DNA of 32,773 bases from Perkinsus olseni (taxonomy: Eukaryota; Perkinsozoa; Perkinsida), in NCBI GenBank assembly GCA_013115125.1, contig JABANN010000397.1:1-32773 (forward strand), read 5' to 3'. Both the position numbers and the translations under genes were made by a program. This document shows, piece after piece, positions 20,141-30,827 of the stretch. Within the stretch, counting starts at the first letter, position 1. The number at the start of each line of letters is the position of its first letter. The notes beneath the pieces are model-generated. The model searched no databases. It was not told the origin of the DNA and worked only from the letters and a program-made list of their open reading frames with translations.

Positions 20141-20488
20141 CTAGTAGGTAGCAGACGACGAAGTGGCGTTCACCACACGAGTGCAGGATAATAACAGACA
20201 GGTCACGAGAGCACTACTGAGAAGAACCGACAGCAACAGCGGCAGTAGGCGGGAGAGCGTGTCACCACGATGGGGTGACACACTCATCCACACCAGCTGG
20301 CTGCCACCGCCGAAAACAACTAAGGCAACCGTCAATGATGAGCCACTGTCAATGAGCATTGGCACCATAATCATCGATAGTTGAGGATAGACCAGACTCG
20401 CGATTGTGCCGAACTTAATTGCTTGGAAACTCGCGTTATAAACCGTCTCAATGAGAGTAGCTGATTTCTCCGCGATGAAACGCCTCAT
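20141..20488 (-). CDS. small three-helix membrane protein, unknown
   Basis: 115 residues from ATG 20488 (MRRFIAEKSATL). Three hydrophobic segments are visible: GTIASLVYPQLSMIMVPMLI, SLTVALVVFGGGSQLVWMSV and LLPLLLSVLLSSALVTCLLL. Between the second and third is a polar SPHRGDTLSR loop whose DNA can fold into an 8-bp stem (GTGTCACC / GGTGACAC, near 20263-20285). The frame extends upstream of this Met without obvious protein character, so I chose the internal start. It lies about 165 bp downstream of the SAM synthetase stop. No family recognised. The distribution of hydrophobic segments makes a real protein likely, but it may have further exons. Confidence 0.5.
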   Translation of the reverse strand: MRRFIAEKSATLIETVYNASFQAIKFGTIASLVYPQLSMIMVPMLIDSGSSLTVALVVFGGGSQLVWMSVSPHRGDTLSRLLPLLLSVLLSSALVTCLLLSCTRVVNATSSSATY

Positions 20489-20653
20489 CACCAGAGAACG
20501 GTAATAAGAGGATGTGGTGTTGTGGTGACTGGTGGTGATACGCTGGCAATCCCATAGTGATAACAGGTTGATATGATAACAGTCAACATCAACGACACAC
20601 ACTGGCTGCCGCTCGAGGTGGCAGCGGCATCATGACGGTAACAATAGTCTTGT

Positions 20654-22211
20654 CTACTTCGAGAGCTTCTTCTTGGCTTCGGCCACCTCATCCTCCAGGT
20701 CCTTCACCACCTCCCATGCGGGCATCAAGTCATCACGACCGAAATGACCATAGGCAGCCAATTTTTGGAACTGAGAAACAGCCATGGCGCGCACGACTGC
20801 AGCTCCTTGGCAGCTTACCTGGGGCTTTTTGAGTTCCAAGTCCCTTTGGATGCACCCTGGTCTGAAGTCGAAGTTGCGCTTGACAATATCACACAAGTCC
20901 TCATCGGTCAAGCCTGGCATCGCCGAACCGTACCTGAGCACGACCATATTAAACGGGAGCGGAAGAAGGGAGCCACTCACGAGTCGACGAAGAGACTCAA
21001 CGGCTGCACGACTCCGATGGCGTAGCTGACCTGCACCAAGCAGCGCTGGCACAAGCCCGCATGCACGAGGGACTTGGCAGCCCATCGAGCAGCGTAAGCG
21101 GCTGATCTATCAACCTGACTCACGAGACCGACTGATTTGAGAGAGACTGTTGCTGGACTTGCTTACCTTGGTAGAATCCTTGCCGGAGAAGGCTCCGCCA
21201 CCGTGTGCTCCCCAGCCACCGTAAGTATCAATGATGATCTTACGACCAGTAAGACCAGCATCACCGTGAGGGCCACCAATAGTGAAAGCCTTGCTAGGAT
21301 TCAGGTGATAGATGGTATCCTCATCAAGATACTGCTTAGGGACGATAGGCTTGATAATGTACTCCATCAGATCGGCATGGATCTGCTCTTGACTGACTTC
21401 GGGGCTGAAAAGCAGCAAAGTAACAGCAGTCTCAGCGGAGCGAGGCTGAACTCACCTGTGCTGAGTAGAAATAAGAATGGTGTGGACTCTAACGGGAATC
21501 ATCTCACCGCTAGTTCCCTTTTTGTACTCTACAGTTACTTGAGTCTTTCCATCAGGTCTCAACCACTTAACGGTACCGTTCTTTCTGCAAACAGTAAGCT
21601 GATGACCCAGCTTAGTGGCGAGACTGTGGCTCAAAGGCATGAGTTCAGGGGTCTCATTAGAGGCGTAACCAAACATATGGCCCTGGTCACCGGCACCGAT
21701 CTCTTCCGGAGCCTGAGAAATACTAAGGATAAAGACAATGCTCGGAGAGGGACGAGAAAGCCTACCTTGGTTCCCAAACCGTGGACGGACTGGCCGATCT
21801 CAGGGCTCTGTTCCTCCAGTTTGTTGATCACCTCCATGGTCCTGTAGTCGAGACCCTTTGCTTCGTCATCGTAACCGATCTCCTTGCAAGCATCGCGGAC
21901 TACTTGCACAAAATCCACCTACCAAAGAGCCTGCCTGCCAGACTTAAAGCGCGGGGAGAAGGGTTTACCTTAGCGTGCGTGGTGATCTCACCAAAAATCA
22001 TCACCATGCCCGTCTTGCAACAAGTCTCGCAGGCCACACGGGAATCAGGGTCCTGTGCAAGGCAAGCGTCCAAAACAGCATCGGAGACCTGGTCACAGAT
22101 CTTGTCAGGATGCCCTTCGTTGACCGACTCGGACGTGAAGAGGAAGTGCCCCGGATGAGGGGGGCGAATCACGGTCCCGGTCTGATTAGACATGGTCGTC
22201 GAAGGAGACAT
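20654..22211 (-). CDS. metK: S-adenosylmethionine synthetase
   Basis: Seven exons, 22211-21969, 21918-21766, 21712-21456, 21404-21167, 21114-20981, 20933-20819 and 20770-20654, join in frame to 418 residues, normal for the family plus a short N-terminal extension. Visible landmarks are the [17 protein letters not shown] start of the ATP site, [52 protein letters not shown] and [18 protein letters not shown]. The enzyme makes S-adenosylmethionine from methionine and ATP in the cytosol, binding Mg and K ions. Introns are about 47-57 nt with consensus GTAAG/GTGAG donors. An alternative Met (MSNQTG) lies six codons in. A CAA microsatellite sits just upstream. This is the most certain gene in the window. 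Confidence 0.97.
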
Positions 22212-22232
22212 ACGTGTAACAATACACTGCCT

Positions 22233-22277
<45 letters not shown>
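22233..22277. repeat. (CAA)n microsatellite
   Basis: About 15 CAA units, uninterrupted, 22 bp upstream of the SAM synthetase start codon. On the coding strand it is a (GTT)n tract in the promoter or 5' leader. Confidence 0.95.
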
Positions 22278-23436
22278 CCCAATTTGCCCAAGGAGCGTCA
22301 GTTGAATCGAAGAGGGCGCTCCACAACTCCTCAGCCAATTTATGAAGAAGCACGATCCCCTCGAAATTTGAGTTTGATTTCTCTGCCAGGAGGCCTATCC
22401 CGAAACCCAGATGATTCCAAAGAAATTGCAGACTAAGCCCGTTGCTGGCAACCTCCCACCGGCACTGCCGTTGACGAAAGTTCTAAGGTAAACCACAAGG
22501 ACCCTGTGTCACGGGACAACCCTTGGGAATAGTAGAAAATCGCATCTCGCTGCGCCAAAGTGATCGATCTCGACGAAACAACCGCCGCCGAAAATCATCT
22601 TTGAAAGACTTTCTACTTACGCATCCGAACACCGCATCTGGGCCGATAGCCGCGAAAGCCTATCGTTACGTCAGCTGGCATCTTCAGGTCAGCTGGGAAA
22701 CTTGGCAGAATCGGATTGGAGCGGAAGCATCCCACACGAAGCTAACAATCTCGGAGACCTGTTTTCGCTGCCCGGTCTTATGCAACACAATGAGTGCGTC
22801 TCCGAGCTATTGGCCTGTCGAAAAGCATATAGTCGCGAGGACAATATCATAAATAATGTTGATTCGACATGATTTTCCACTTCTGTGAACTCGTGAAGGC
22901 GACCTTGACAGTGACCGTTGGTCCGCAGCCTTGCTATGCCTTTCTTTGCTCTGCTTTGCAAATCGAAAGGGTGCTCTTCATCGTCAACACAAACCGTCTC
23001 CTCAACCATAGGGGATTCGAACGCGTGAAGGCCTATTGCGTGCGAACCATTTTACGTCGCCTTCTCTCTCCAAAATCCTTCAACGGCCGGCGCGGAACAA
23101 TCTTCACCCAAGCTACGCTATGTCTACGGTTACCGAAATTCTCACCCGACTCGAATGCCATACCACTCTTCCGCCAGCTCGTGGCCACATGAGGCTCCCT
23201 GTGGGCTCATCTTCATCGGTGTGATAGTTCCTTCTGGTTCTATCATTGGCATGATGAGGTCCTTATCTGACCTCCTCTCTGGAGAGACTATGAATTGGCC
23301 TCCCTACCTTGTTACGCTTTGGCCCTGACTCAATACAAGCACCCAATTGCATCATCATATGCGGGATCAAAATCTGTCACATTTCATGAGGTCTTACTGA
23401 AAGACTTCTGGGGATGCCTAAGGCCTTCATAGGGAG
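22278..23436. other. unresolved gap, possible plus-strand gene
   Basis: Several plus-strand frames look protein-like but do not join. One is 22281-22436 (ends [18 protein letters not shown]). Another is an open frame ending at 22871 whose last 95 codons include LRQLASSGQLGNLAESDWSG and CVSELLACRKAYSRED. A plausible donor (AAG then GTAAAC at about 22.49 kb) and acceptor (AATAG, 45 nt on) exist, but the frames they connect are broken. A minus-strand frame starting at 23009 (MVEETVCVDDEEHPF) competes. I cannot choose. Two small hairpins lie at about 23.23-23.28 kb. Confidence 0.3.
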
Positions 23437-23580
23437 TCAAACAAGTTCGATCGACGAATTCTTGAGGTAGTCTCTGATCGAGGCACTTCTAATGGCTTGT
23501 GGCGAAAGCGGTAACACTTCGTTGCTTGTGGCGGTACCGCTGTGTAGTAGTGGTATAATCGCTATGAGGGAGATCTGCAT
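23437..23580 (-). CDS. small secreted peptide or first exon, doubtful
   Basis: From ATG 23580 a 47-residue frame begins with a signal-peptide-like run (MQISLIAIIPLLHSGTATS) and ends SSIELV-stop. It could be a short secreted peptide or the first exon of something I cannot follow. No other support. Confidence 0.25.
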   Translation of the reverse strand: MQISLIAIIPLLHSGTATSNEVLPLSPQAIRSASIRDYLKNSSIELV

Positions 23581-23807
23581 CACGGCTGCTATTGAATTAT
23601 TATGAAAACGTTTTCGCGAGAGAACCACCAGTGGAAGATGAATCTCTCATTAGTTCGCCCTTCTGTTTTTGAGGCGTAACAGGCCCACTGCACTTCAACC
23701 ACAACACATTCTATAATGGACAACATCATTCTCAATAAAACTGCATGCTTCATCAAAAAATCCTATGACTGGTTAGAGTAGCTGGTGAACTCGCCATCTC
23801 CAGAGCA

Positions 23808-25908
23808 CTATTGTTCGCAATCTCGGCAAGTTGTGATGCCGCCAAGCCCGGTCTGAAAAAGAACGATACATTCGTTAAGGCAATCGATCGCATATTCGAG
23901 GATGGGAGAGGCTAATACTTACAAGTGCGAAGAAAGCAACATCCGTCGTGGGGAAACCAGTTCCGCCCCAAGTAGGAGATATAACAGCTGGGCAGCGGTG
24001 AATGGCACACGCCATTTCTTCCTCATTCATAGTCGTCGTGAATCCAAACGTTTGCGAGGCACTCATCATCTCGCTATAGCTAAGGACGCCGTCTCCATCA
24101 AGGTCGGCGATTTCCATGACGCTCACAACAGCGGGACAGTGAGGTTTGCACTCGCCTGTATTTCCAACGGATGCCAGTTGTTGACAAGCCCGAACGATGA
24201 GCGATTCACCAGGATCGACAGAGCCATCACCTCGCACCGCACAGCGCTCCGTGGAGTTCGAACCTCCATCGGTGTCACCGCAGACTATTGGTACCGACTG
24301 GAATTCTTCCAAAGCCGTAGCGTTCGAACAGATAGGGTTAACATTCAGCACGAGTTCCTCCAGCTGTTTGAGGTCTCGTATGTTAGACGGCAACGACTCG
24401 ATTTTGTTGATCTCGAAAGTGAGGAATCTCAGCTTCGGCGAGTCTCGTACAAATGCTGGAGAGATGAAGCTGACCTCGTCGAAGGTGACCGAAAGGACTT
24501 GTAGGTTTGAGAGCCCCCTGAGGTCTATTCGTGTTACACCACCCGCGTCCGGTAACATGACAGATGTGAGGCTGCTGCCGTAAAGTTCCAGTGCATTCAG
24601 CTCTTCCTGCCCGAAAGCGAAGCCACAGTTTTGCAGCCATTCTCTAGGGGCACTGGAGAAGTACTCAATCCTCGTGTATGACTGTATCCGCTCGACTATC
24701 GGAACCGAGCAGTTCTCATCAGGAGTAAGATGCACCATGCGGCAATCACAGGACGGGAACTCGAGCAGAGGATGCACTTTTATATGACAGTCTTTACTGT
24801 AGTTAACCACCTCGGCGTCACAATCCCGTCCGTATTCTTGATAGGCCGTGAAAGCAACGAGACTTACACTCAGCGTAAGGGACACGAGCCAAGCCACTGC
24901 CTTACGGCCCGTGCTGAAATACCTGTTTCTCTCATTACATGCGCTACGCGCTGATGATGAGAGCATCAGGTAGTCCCACATGGAGTGAATGTCGTGCAGT
25001 GACTGGCCGAATGGAAATACACTCGTTAGCAATGCCATAAAGCTCCTCGCTCGTAAGACGTGCCAGGACCTCGGATTCTGTACCGAACTGATAGCACTCA
25101 ACTGAACCAGTACGAAGCCGATATCCGACAGCACGTCACCGGCCAGTGCGACGAGCCTGTTCTGATATAGGTAGATCATAGGCGCGAAGGTGATGTTGAA
25201 TGCCACGAGACATGCTTGCGCCATTATTGTTGCTGGAGGCTTCACAACACTAGCATCACCCCCACTGGCAGACCATGCCGAGCCACCAAAGCTAACCAGC
25301 TGCAACAGTTGCATGGTAACCTCTAGAGTTTCCGAGGCTATGTGCCGATACCAAAACCACTCGCCGGAAATCTCAAACTTGTCACTCGTGTGAACCACGA
25401 ATGTCTTTGCAGCCTTGGCCATGGAGAACCATTCTTTATCAGGCTCTGCTGTCTCCAAGTTCTCCTCAGATTGCACGCCCTGGCTCATCTTTGAAAGTGT
25501 TCTGAAGATCGAAGTGCTGCGAAGAACGCCCGACACACTGGCGCCCCTCAGAAGAGTCTTAAAAAGCATATGGAACCTTCTAATCAGCATCATACCGGCA
25601 GTGATAGCGACGAGGCCGTACACGACGGCAGCGAAAACACTCCAAGGATCCGATACATACTCGACCTCTGGCGGGATGAAGACGACATCAGGGTTGGCAT
25701 CCACCAATTCTTTCGGGTTCGGGGGTACCGGGACCTCCACCTGTGCGAAGGAGTATATGGAAGCGATGAGGCAAACGCCGGAGATGCCGGCAGCGGATGC
25801 ACAGAGGTAGGCTATGCGAACCCTCCTATTCTCGACAGCCTGTAGAGTCGAACCAAGCCGTCGGATAGTATCACGAGTATCGGTGAAGAACTCCTGAATA
25901 ACGAGCAT
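23808..25908 (-). CDS. multi-pass membrane protein with leucine-rich and EF-hand segments
   Basis: ATG 25908 opens a frame of 660 residues to a GTAAGT donor. A 70-nt intron (23922-23853) then gives the true end TGLGGITTCRDCEQ, stop at 23808. N-terminal half: about six hydrophobic segments (for example AAGISGVCLIASIYSF, VFAAVVYGLVAITAGMML, ACLVAFNITFAPMIYLY, AVAWLVSLTLSVSLVAF). C-terminal half: a Cys-rich start, then leucine-rich repeats around residues 450-530 (LRGLSNLQVLSV, SPKLRFLTFEINKIESLPSNI, LKQLEELVLNVNPIC shown in part). One canonical EF-hand loop follows, DLDGDGVLSYSE, which should bind calcium. The leucine-rich and EF-hand parts follow the last helix and contain many Cys, so they probably face outside or a lumen. 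I know no named family with this order. A calcium-sensing surface receptor role is inference. Confidence 0.8.
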
Positions 25909-26510
25909 TGAATGATAACAAAGTCATTAAATGAGAACTGACCTCAAAGGACGCCCGACGAGAGCCGCGACGCGGCATGGAGGTGCTGTCCTCAGTTGAC
26001 ATTAAGAGCTAAGAACAACACCTGCAACGAGTGCAGGGGCAGTCTGATTAAGGCTACTGCTTCTTTTGTGCTATGGCGTGGCCCAAGGAAACGATGCTTG
26101 TCTCCTGACATGTCTACTTGATTGTCCACCGACACTTCCCTCAGCCATTTGTCGTCAACACAACTACCAGCAAAGCATTACCACAAACCTGCATCAACTG
26201 TAACGGAAACAGAACTACAAGTAACTCAGCCAATCACGCCAAAGCCAACCGCAGCATGCCGAGAGGGAAATATGGTCGCGGCTCAGAAATGACCTCAGAA
26301 CAACCCAGGCGAGACGAAACCGAAGAAAACGATGATGATGAATGCCACGGTATTCGGTTAGAGTAAGAAGCGATAGAAACGAGACAATACGAGCTGAGTG
26401 ACCGTAGCGTGGAGGGCAACAAATCCGGGCAGGAAAGCACCACCGACTCTCAAGGCGAGCAGCGACAATAGCGTGGACAATGATATAACCACTAATGGTC
26501 TTCATACAGG
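25909..26510. other. gap between membrane protein and rhodanese cluster
   Basis: No supported gene. A plus-strand frame at 26118-26366 encodes a charged, Asn/Thr-rich peptide ending in an acidic run (ETEENDDDE) without further support. Confidence 0.35.
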
Positions 26511-26669
26511 TCACTGCTTGCTTCCTGCATTACGAGACTGCCGTCGATGAGGTATCCAAAAAGCTAGCGCTACTACAGCTGCCGAAACCGCAACTACTCC
26601 CGCTATCAATGCCCCTCGCTTCAGTCGTGCATTCGTAGCTGCCTGAACGAGAGCGGCCCCTAGCGGAAG

Positions 26670-27329
26670 CTACTTTGCTGCGAGCATCACCTGTCTGTCT
26701 TGGTCGGCGTGGGCTTTGACCTGCTGCACTATCTGCTGAGCGCTATCTCTGTTAGTCGTAGGGAAGACAGCTCTAAATCCACACTCTTGCATCAGGAAAC
26801 TCGCCGCGTGATCTGAAGAACACCCCTTCATGCCCCTTGTAACTTTCTGGTCGAAGGGTTTTACTTGCTCGTGTGCCGTGGGCGCAATAAACCAGTACTG
26901 GCCGATCCTTCCTGATCTCATCAGATCGCTGCGGCAGCTCGGACAGGGGTATATGTACCGCGCCCTTCACAGGAGCTGAGAGGGCAGCACTATCACGCGA
27001 CCATCACGGTTGTGTAACCCCTTGGTGGACTCTGACCATGCCCCGCTCAGTCACTACTGGATTATACTTATTCGCGTATCAATCCCTCAGGGGTGCGAAT
27101 GAAAATAGTCATGAGAGAAGCAGACTCATGGAAAGGATCTAATAATCCTGTGATTTGTGAATGGTGTGGTATTATTACCACGCGCCTCTCAATACTAGCT
27201 GATGCCCATGTGAAAGCATGTCAACCCCGAGAGAGTACCTTCCCTTTTGACCTCATCATCATCCCGCACATCAAGCACTGTGAAGTCAGCATGACCACAG
27301 CTTGCTAACACCGCTTCGAAGGTAGACAT
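26670..27329 (-). CDS. single-domain rhodanese 1
   Basis: ATG 27329 (MSTFEAVLASCG) leads to VLDVRDDDEVKRE at the end of exon 1 (27239). After a 263-nt intron (27238-26976) comes APVKGAVHIPLSEL and the active-site loop YCAHGTRA. A 52-nt intron (26864-26813) splits the loop's end from NHAASFLMQECGF. The catalytic Cys of the CxxGxR loop is present, so sulfur transfer (thiosulfate or persulfide substrates) is expected. The frame reaches TAG at 26670-26672. The same frame continues past it for about 50 codons with a clear transmembrane segment (see findings). First exon length and intron phases match rhodaneses 2 and 3 next door, showing a tandem duplication. Confidence 0.85.
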
Positions 27330-27716
27330 GGGAAGGCAACAACAGCAGGGAAAACAACAACAGAAGACTTAAACAAGAGACATAGCTCAAGAAGGTAGAT
27401 CAGCCTTCCAGGCCTCGAGCAAAAACAAGGGAATTTTGCTCATTTCGTCTCAGGCGGGTCATGAGCCACGCCCGATAAGCACACGATTCCTGGCTGGTCA
27501 CCAAGCATGCTCCTCTGTTCCAAGTAAGACAAATCCCCCCTTCGGTTGAGAACCCAATGCTGAGAGTCCATAGAAACACTACTAGTGATGATAAAGTGAA
27601 ATAATCGTCATACAGCAGAGGCCGACCATCCGCTCGCCATCGGCCATCGGGCACGTTATTTTTGGACAGCGCCAGAGGAGTCACGAGCGTCAGATCGGCC
27701 CAGCAGGCCATTCAAA
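27330..27716. other. spacer between rhodaneses 1 and 2
   Basis: No supported gene. It contains the TAGTGATGATAAA motif at 27583-27600 that also follows gene C. Confidence 0.4.
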
Positions 27717-28363
27717 TCACTGCGTCTTCTCTTCGGAAACAGCAGTAGCTCCCTCCTTAGCCAACTTCTCCACCTCATCGATGATCTTCGTGGCACTGTC
27801 GCAGTTCACTGTGCTCATAACCGGACTGTAACCGTGGCTACGAAGCACCCCGGCAGCGCGACCTACACACACTATGGCAACAACAACGCAGTGGGAGTGA
27901 CGAGCTTACCCGCTCTGATGCCAGAAGCGCAGTAGACGAGAACTGGACCATCCTTGGGAACCTCGGAGATCCTCGACTCGACCTCACCGACTGGGATAGC
28001 GATGGCGCCAGGAAGGGAAGCTGGAAGAACGTGGTATACACGAAGACATACCGACCCGAGACTTTTTGCGAAAGGAGTGGTACGAGATACAACACGCGCC
28101 CGCGAATGCTACTCACCCTTGGAGGCCACCTCTCCGGCACTTCTCACATCAAGAACCGATAGCTTCTTTCCCTTGGCGACGGCGGCGGCCAGATCAGCCG
28201 ACGTCGTAGAGTCACTCGACATCATAGAACCCATCACGGCAACAGCAATGACTCCAACAAGGGGCAACAATCTACCTACAGAACCCGTCAGCCAAGCGCC
28301 GAGGACCACGGCTGAGCCCAAGAGGACTACATTGACGAGAGGAAACGAAGAGGAAGCGGACAT
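27717..28363 (-). CDS. single-domain rhodanese 2, membrane-anchored
   Basis: Three exons: 28363-28117, 28020-27910, 27862-27717. The N-terminus (MSASSSFPLV) has two hydrophobic segments (VVLLGSAVVLGAWLTG and LLPLVGVIAVAVMGSMM), acting as signal-anchor or organelle-targeting sequence. The rhodanese domain follows: LSVLDVRSAGEVASK, then LPGAIAIPVGEVESR, the active loop YCASGIRA with catalytic Cys, and GVLRSHGYSPVMS. It ends AVSEEKTQ. Both introns are phase 1, at the same places as in rhodaneses 1 and 3. Expected activity is sulfur transfer at a membrane. Of the three copies only this one has an N-terminal membrane region. Confidence 0.88.
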
Positions 28364-28592
28364 CTAGAAAGGAACAGAATACACTATGAACTGAGCGAGT
28401 GAACCTCATACCACAACACCGCCAAATCATGGCAACACCACGCTGTCTGTGGTAAACGAGAGACCGGTGTTTTTGGCCAGGTTCCTCAACCGCTGTCGCC
28501 GGACCGTCTACAGGCGGGCGGGGGACAGCGTGAAAACTATTATATGAGAATTAGCAGTCGAGAAACCTCTCGGAAGAAAGTGATTTTTAGAT

Positions 28593-29026
28593 TCACATTT
28601 TCTGAGCGAGCTCCTTGGCTTCCTCCACAGTCTTCCTCGCAGCATCGCGATCAGTAACATTCATAACGGGAGCATACCCAGCTGCTCTCAATGCATCACC
28701 AGCACGCTCTGATCACAACAACAACGACTACTGATCACAGCCGATGGCAGCCTCCAGGCTTACGAGCTCTCTTGCCAATAGCACAGTGCACAACAACAGG
28801 GCCCTTGGGGACTTCACTGATCCTATCGTTGAACTCAGCGATCGGGATATGGATGCTTCCAGGGTTCGAGGCTGATTCAGGAGAACAACGCTGAGGAAGG
28901 CTGTCGAGTACTCGAGGGAGTCCTACGCTTTTCCTTCACTTCATCATCGCTTCTAACATCCACAACAGAGACCTTCTCACCAGCCTTGATGGCCTTGGCG
29001 AGGTCCTCGATAGTAGCACTAGACAT
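28593..29026 (-). CDS. single-domain rhodanese 3, soluble
   Basis: Three exons: 29026-28927, 28871-28764, 28708-28593. The protein (about 107 residues) is the bare domain: MSSATIEDLAKAI, VSVVDVRSDDEVKEK, PGSIHIPIAEFNDR, active loop HCAIGKRA with catalytic Cys, DALRAAGYAPVMN, end AQKM. There is no signal or membrane segment, so it is probably cytosolic. Intron phases and positions equal those of copies 1 and 2. A perfect TCGAGTACTCGA palindrome lies in its first intron. It is the 5'-most member of the triplet in transcription order. Confidence 0.88.
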
Positions 29027-29387
29027 AATCGTTATCAAAGTAAAAACAACCTTCGAGGGAGACCATTTGGACGTGACAGTGGCGAGAAGCCTTTAATAGA
29101 AGCCCATCACAACAGCTGTCTAGCCCTCAACCAAGCCATTCACCGACGATACCGACACAAAGGAGACAGCTGCACAAAGAGAGAGGATCAGAGGGAGCGA
29201 TGCTTCCCGCCGGTCGAAACACGCTTTGATGGTCATCACGATTGCTGCCGTGCGCAGGTTTGCAGACACTACAAGTTGTCCCTCATATTTATGAACTCGA
29301 CTGAGTGGTGAGATGAAAATGATCCTGATCTTCAGCCTTAACAGGGGCGAGGGCCGCCTTCACCGTCACCGAAATTGGCCCCATCTC
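29027..29387. other. spacer, nothing seen
   Basis: No gene, repeat or RNA that I can support. It must hold the promoter of rhodanese 3 and the 3' end of the signal peptidase subunit gene. Confidence 0.4.
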
Positions 29388-30524
29388 CTATTCTGTCTTC
29401 AGCGCACTCCGTCTATGAGTCGCGAAACGACGGTAGAGGACATCGAAGCGAGTCAGCAGCTCTTGACCGTCCAACTCGCCGTCCTCGTGAAAGAAATTGC
29501 CAATACTCTCTTTGATCTCCTGACCATGACACAAAGATTTGCACGCATGCACACGAATATCCTGAGGTTACCTCTGACATATTTGGGTGGCTACTGCGCA
29601 ATCTCAACACCAGCTCCGAGCTGAAGCCTTGCATCTCCACATCAACGAAGATCCTGTCGCCAGTCTGAGGCGAGCACCATCCGTCACTCAAAGCAAACCT
29701 TGAAATCTACCTCCCGGTCATTGATCTGCACGTCGCTCGATTTGGTCCATATCATGTCCACCAGGCAGGTGACCCCAGAGAAAAAGAAGTAGCCCAAGAC
29801 GCAGAGTTTCAACGACGAGGACTCCTGAACGGTATAAAGGTATCCAAGGTTGATGCGTGCACAAGACAAGTAGTACAGCAGGGAACTTGACAAAAAACTG
29901 GCCGATAACACCCGCAGTGCAAGCCAGAGTCATCAGAAGTATTCTCACCCACGGCAGGCTGGTATCCTCGATATACCCTAAAGCGGGCAGTGCCTGAATT
30001 GGGCGAGGAGTGGTATCAGAAAGACGAAGAGGGATATCCTGCTATAATCCACCTCCTCCAAGAACTCATTAACAGCCTTAACAATCTCATACGACGAGTA
30101 GAGGTTGCTGGCCGTACCTGAGAAAATCACCCTTAGTCTAGGACCAGAAGGGTCGACCCGATAGTCTTCCCAGCGGATGAAACTACAGAATGTGATGACG
30201 AATACATATCTACAACAACATGGCTTGAAACAGGACTTTCCAGAGGGCTCTTAAAATCTGCCCATCGCGTTTAATTATTCGGCCGCAGCGCAGTGCAATC
30301 TCAAAAGGAATCCTTCAACATGTTGGCAGCCTACAAGTTCGTGAAGAATCTACGCTCACTGTCGCCCAGATACCCGTGGCTTGGGAAACGAGCAGGCTGA
30401 TACCCAACTTACGTGTCTCGATGCCATGGGGCACCTCTACGCGAGGACGGTTGCCGGTAGCAGCACTGCCCCCACGGTTATTGTGTTGCTTTCTATGAAC
30501 GGCAGTCGAAGAGCCTCCCGCCAT
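29388..30524 (-). CDS. SPCS2: signal peptidase complex subunit 2 homologue
   Basis: ATG 30524 (MAGGSSTAVHRKQ) opens a polar exon ending IET(R) at 30413. A 295-nt intron (30412-30118) joins in phase to TASNLYSSYEIVKAVNEFLEE. Short introns then give LGYIEDTSLPWVRILLMTLACTAGVIGQFF (first membrane segment), ESSSLKLCVLGYFFFSGVTCL (second), RIFVDVEMQGFSSELVLRL, and the tail IGNFFHEDGELDGQELL ending SALKTE. This is the order of the SPC25/SPCS2 family: an xxIKKALD-like helix, GY.E...L...R, a hairpin of two helices, and a cytosolic tail. It is a non-catalytic part of the ER signal peptidase that helps the complex bind the translocon. Assignment rests on motif order, not on a search. Confidence 0.8.
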
Positions 30525-30827
30525 CGTGAAACGCCAAAAAACTGACAGCCAAAACTGATGGCCGTCCCCGGAAATGCAACAGAAAGTGTGGTAACGACAA
30601 AAGCCTTGAACAATGGTTATCATGACATGGTAGTAATATACAGCACCCGTCGGTGGGCAGGTCTAATTTCCAGGGACTTAGTCGCCCGGCGGCCGCGACG
30701 ATTTCGAGGACTCCCCAGATGATCGACGCGTCCGGTGGTTAGAGTTTGGTACATGATCTATCCGGTACCTGCGATAGAGAAGCTAACCTCTCCCGTATCT
30801 TGCACAAACCAACCTAAGATACCCGAC
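30525..30827. other. spacer, nothing seen
   Basis: Roughly 300 bp between the LRRC56-like gene and the signal peptidase subunit gene. The plus-strand frame overlapping it has no protein features. Confidence 0.4.

Noticed and set aside
22233-22277. CAA tract as coding poly-Gln
   Set aside because: No supported gene includes it; it lies just upstream of the SAM synthetase start.
22985-23050. GTTCGAATCCCC on the minus strand, possible tRNA
   Set aside because: The T stem does not pair and no A box is found at the right distance.
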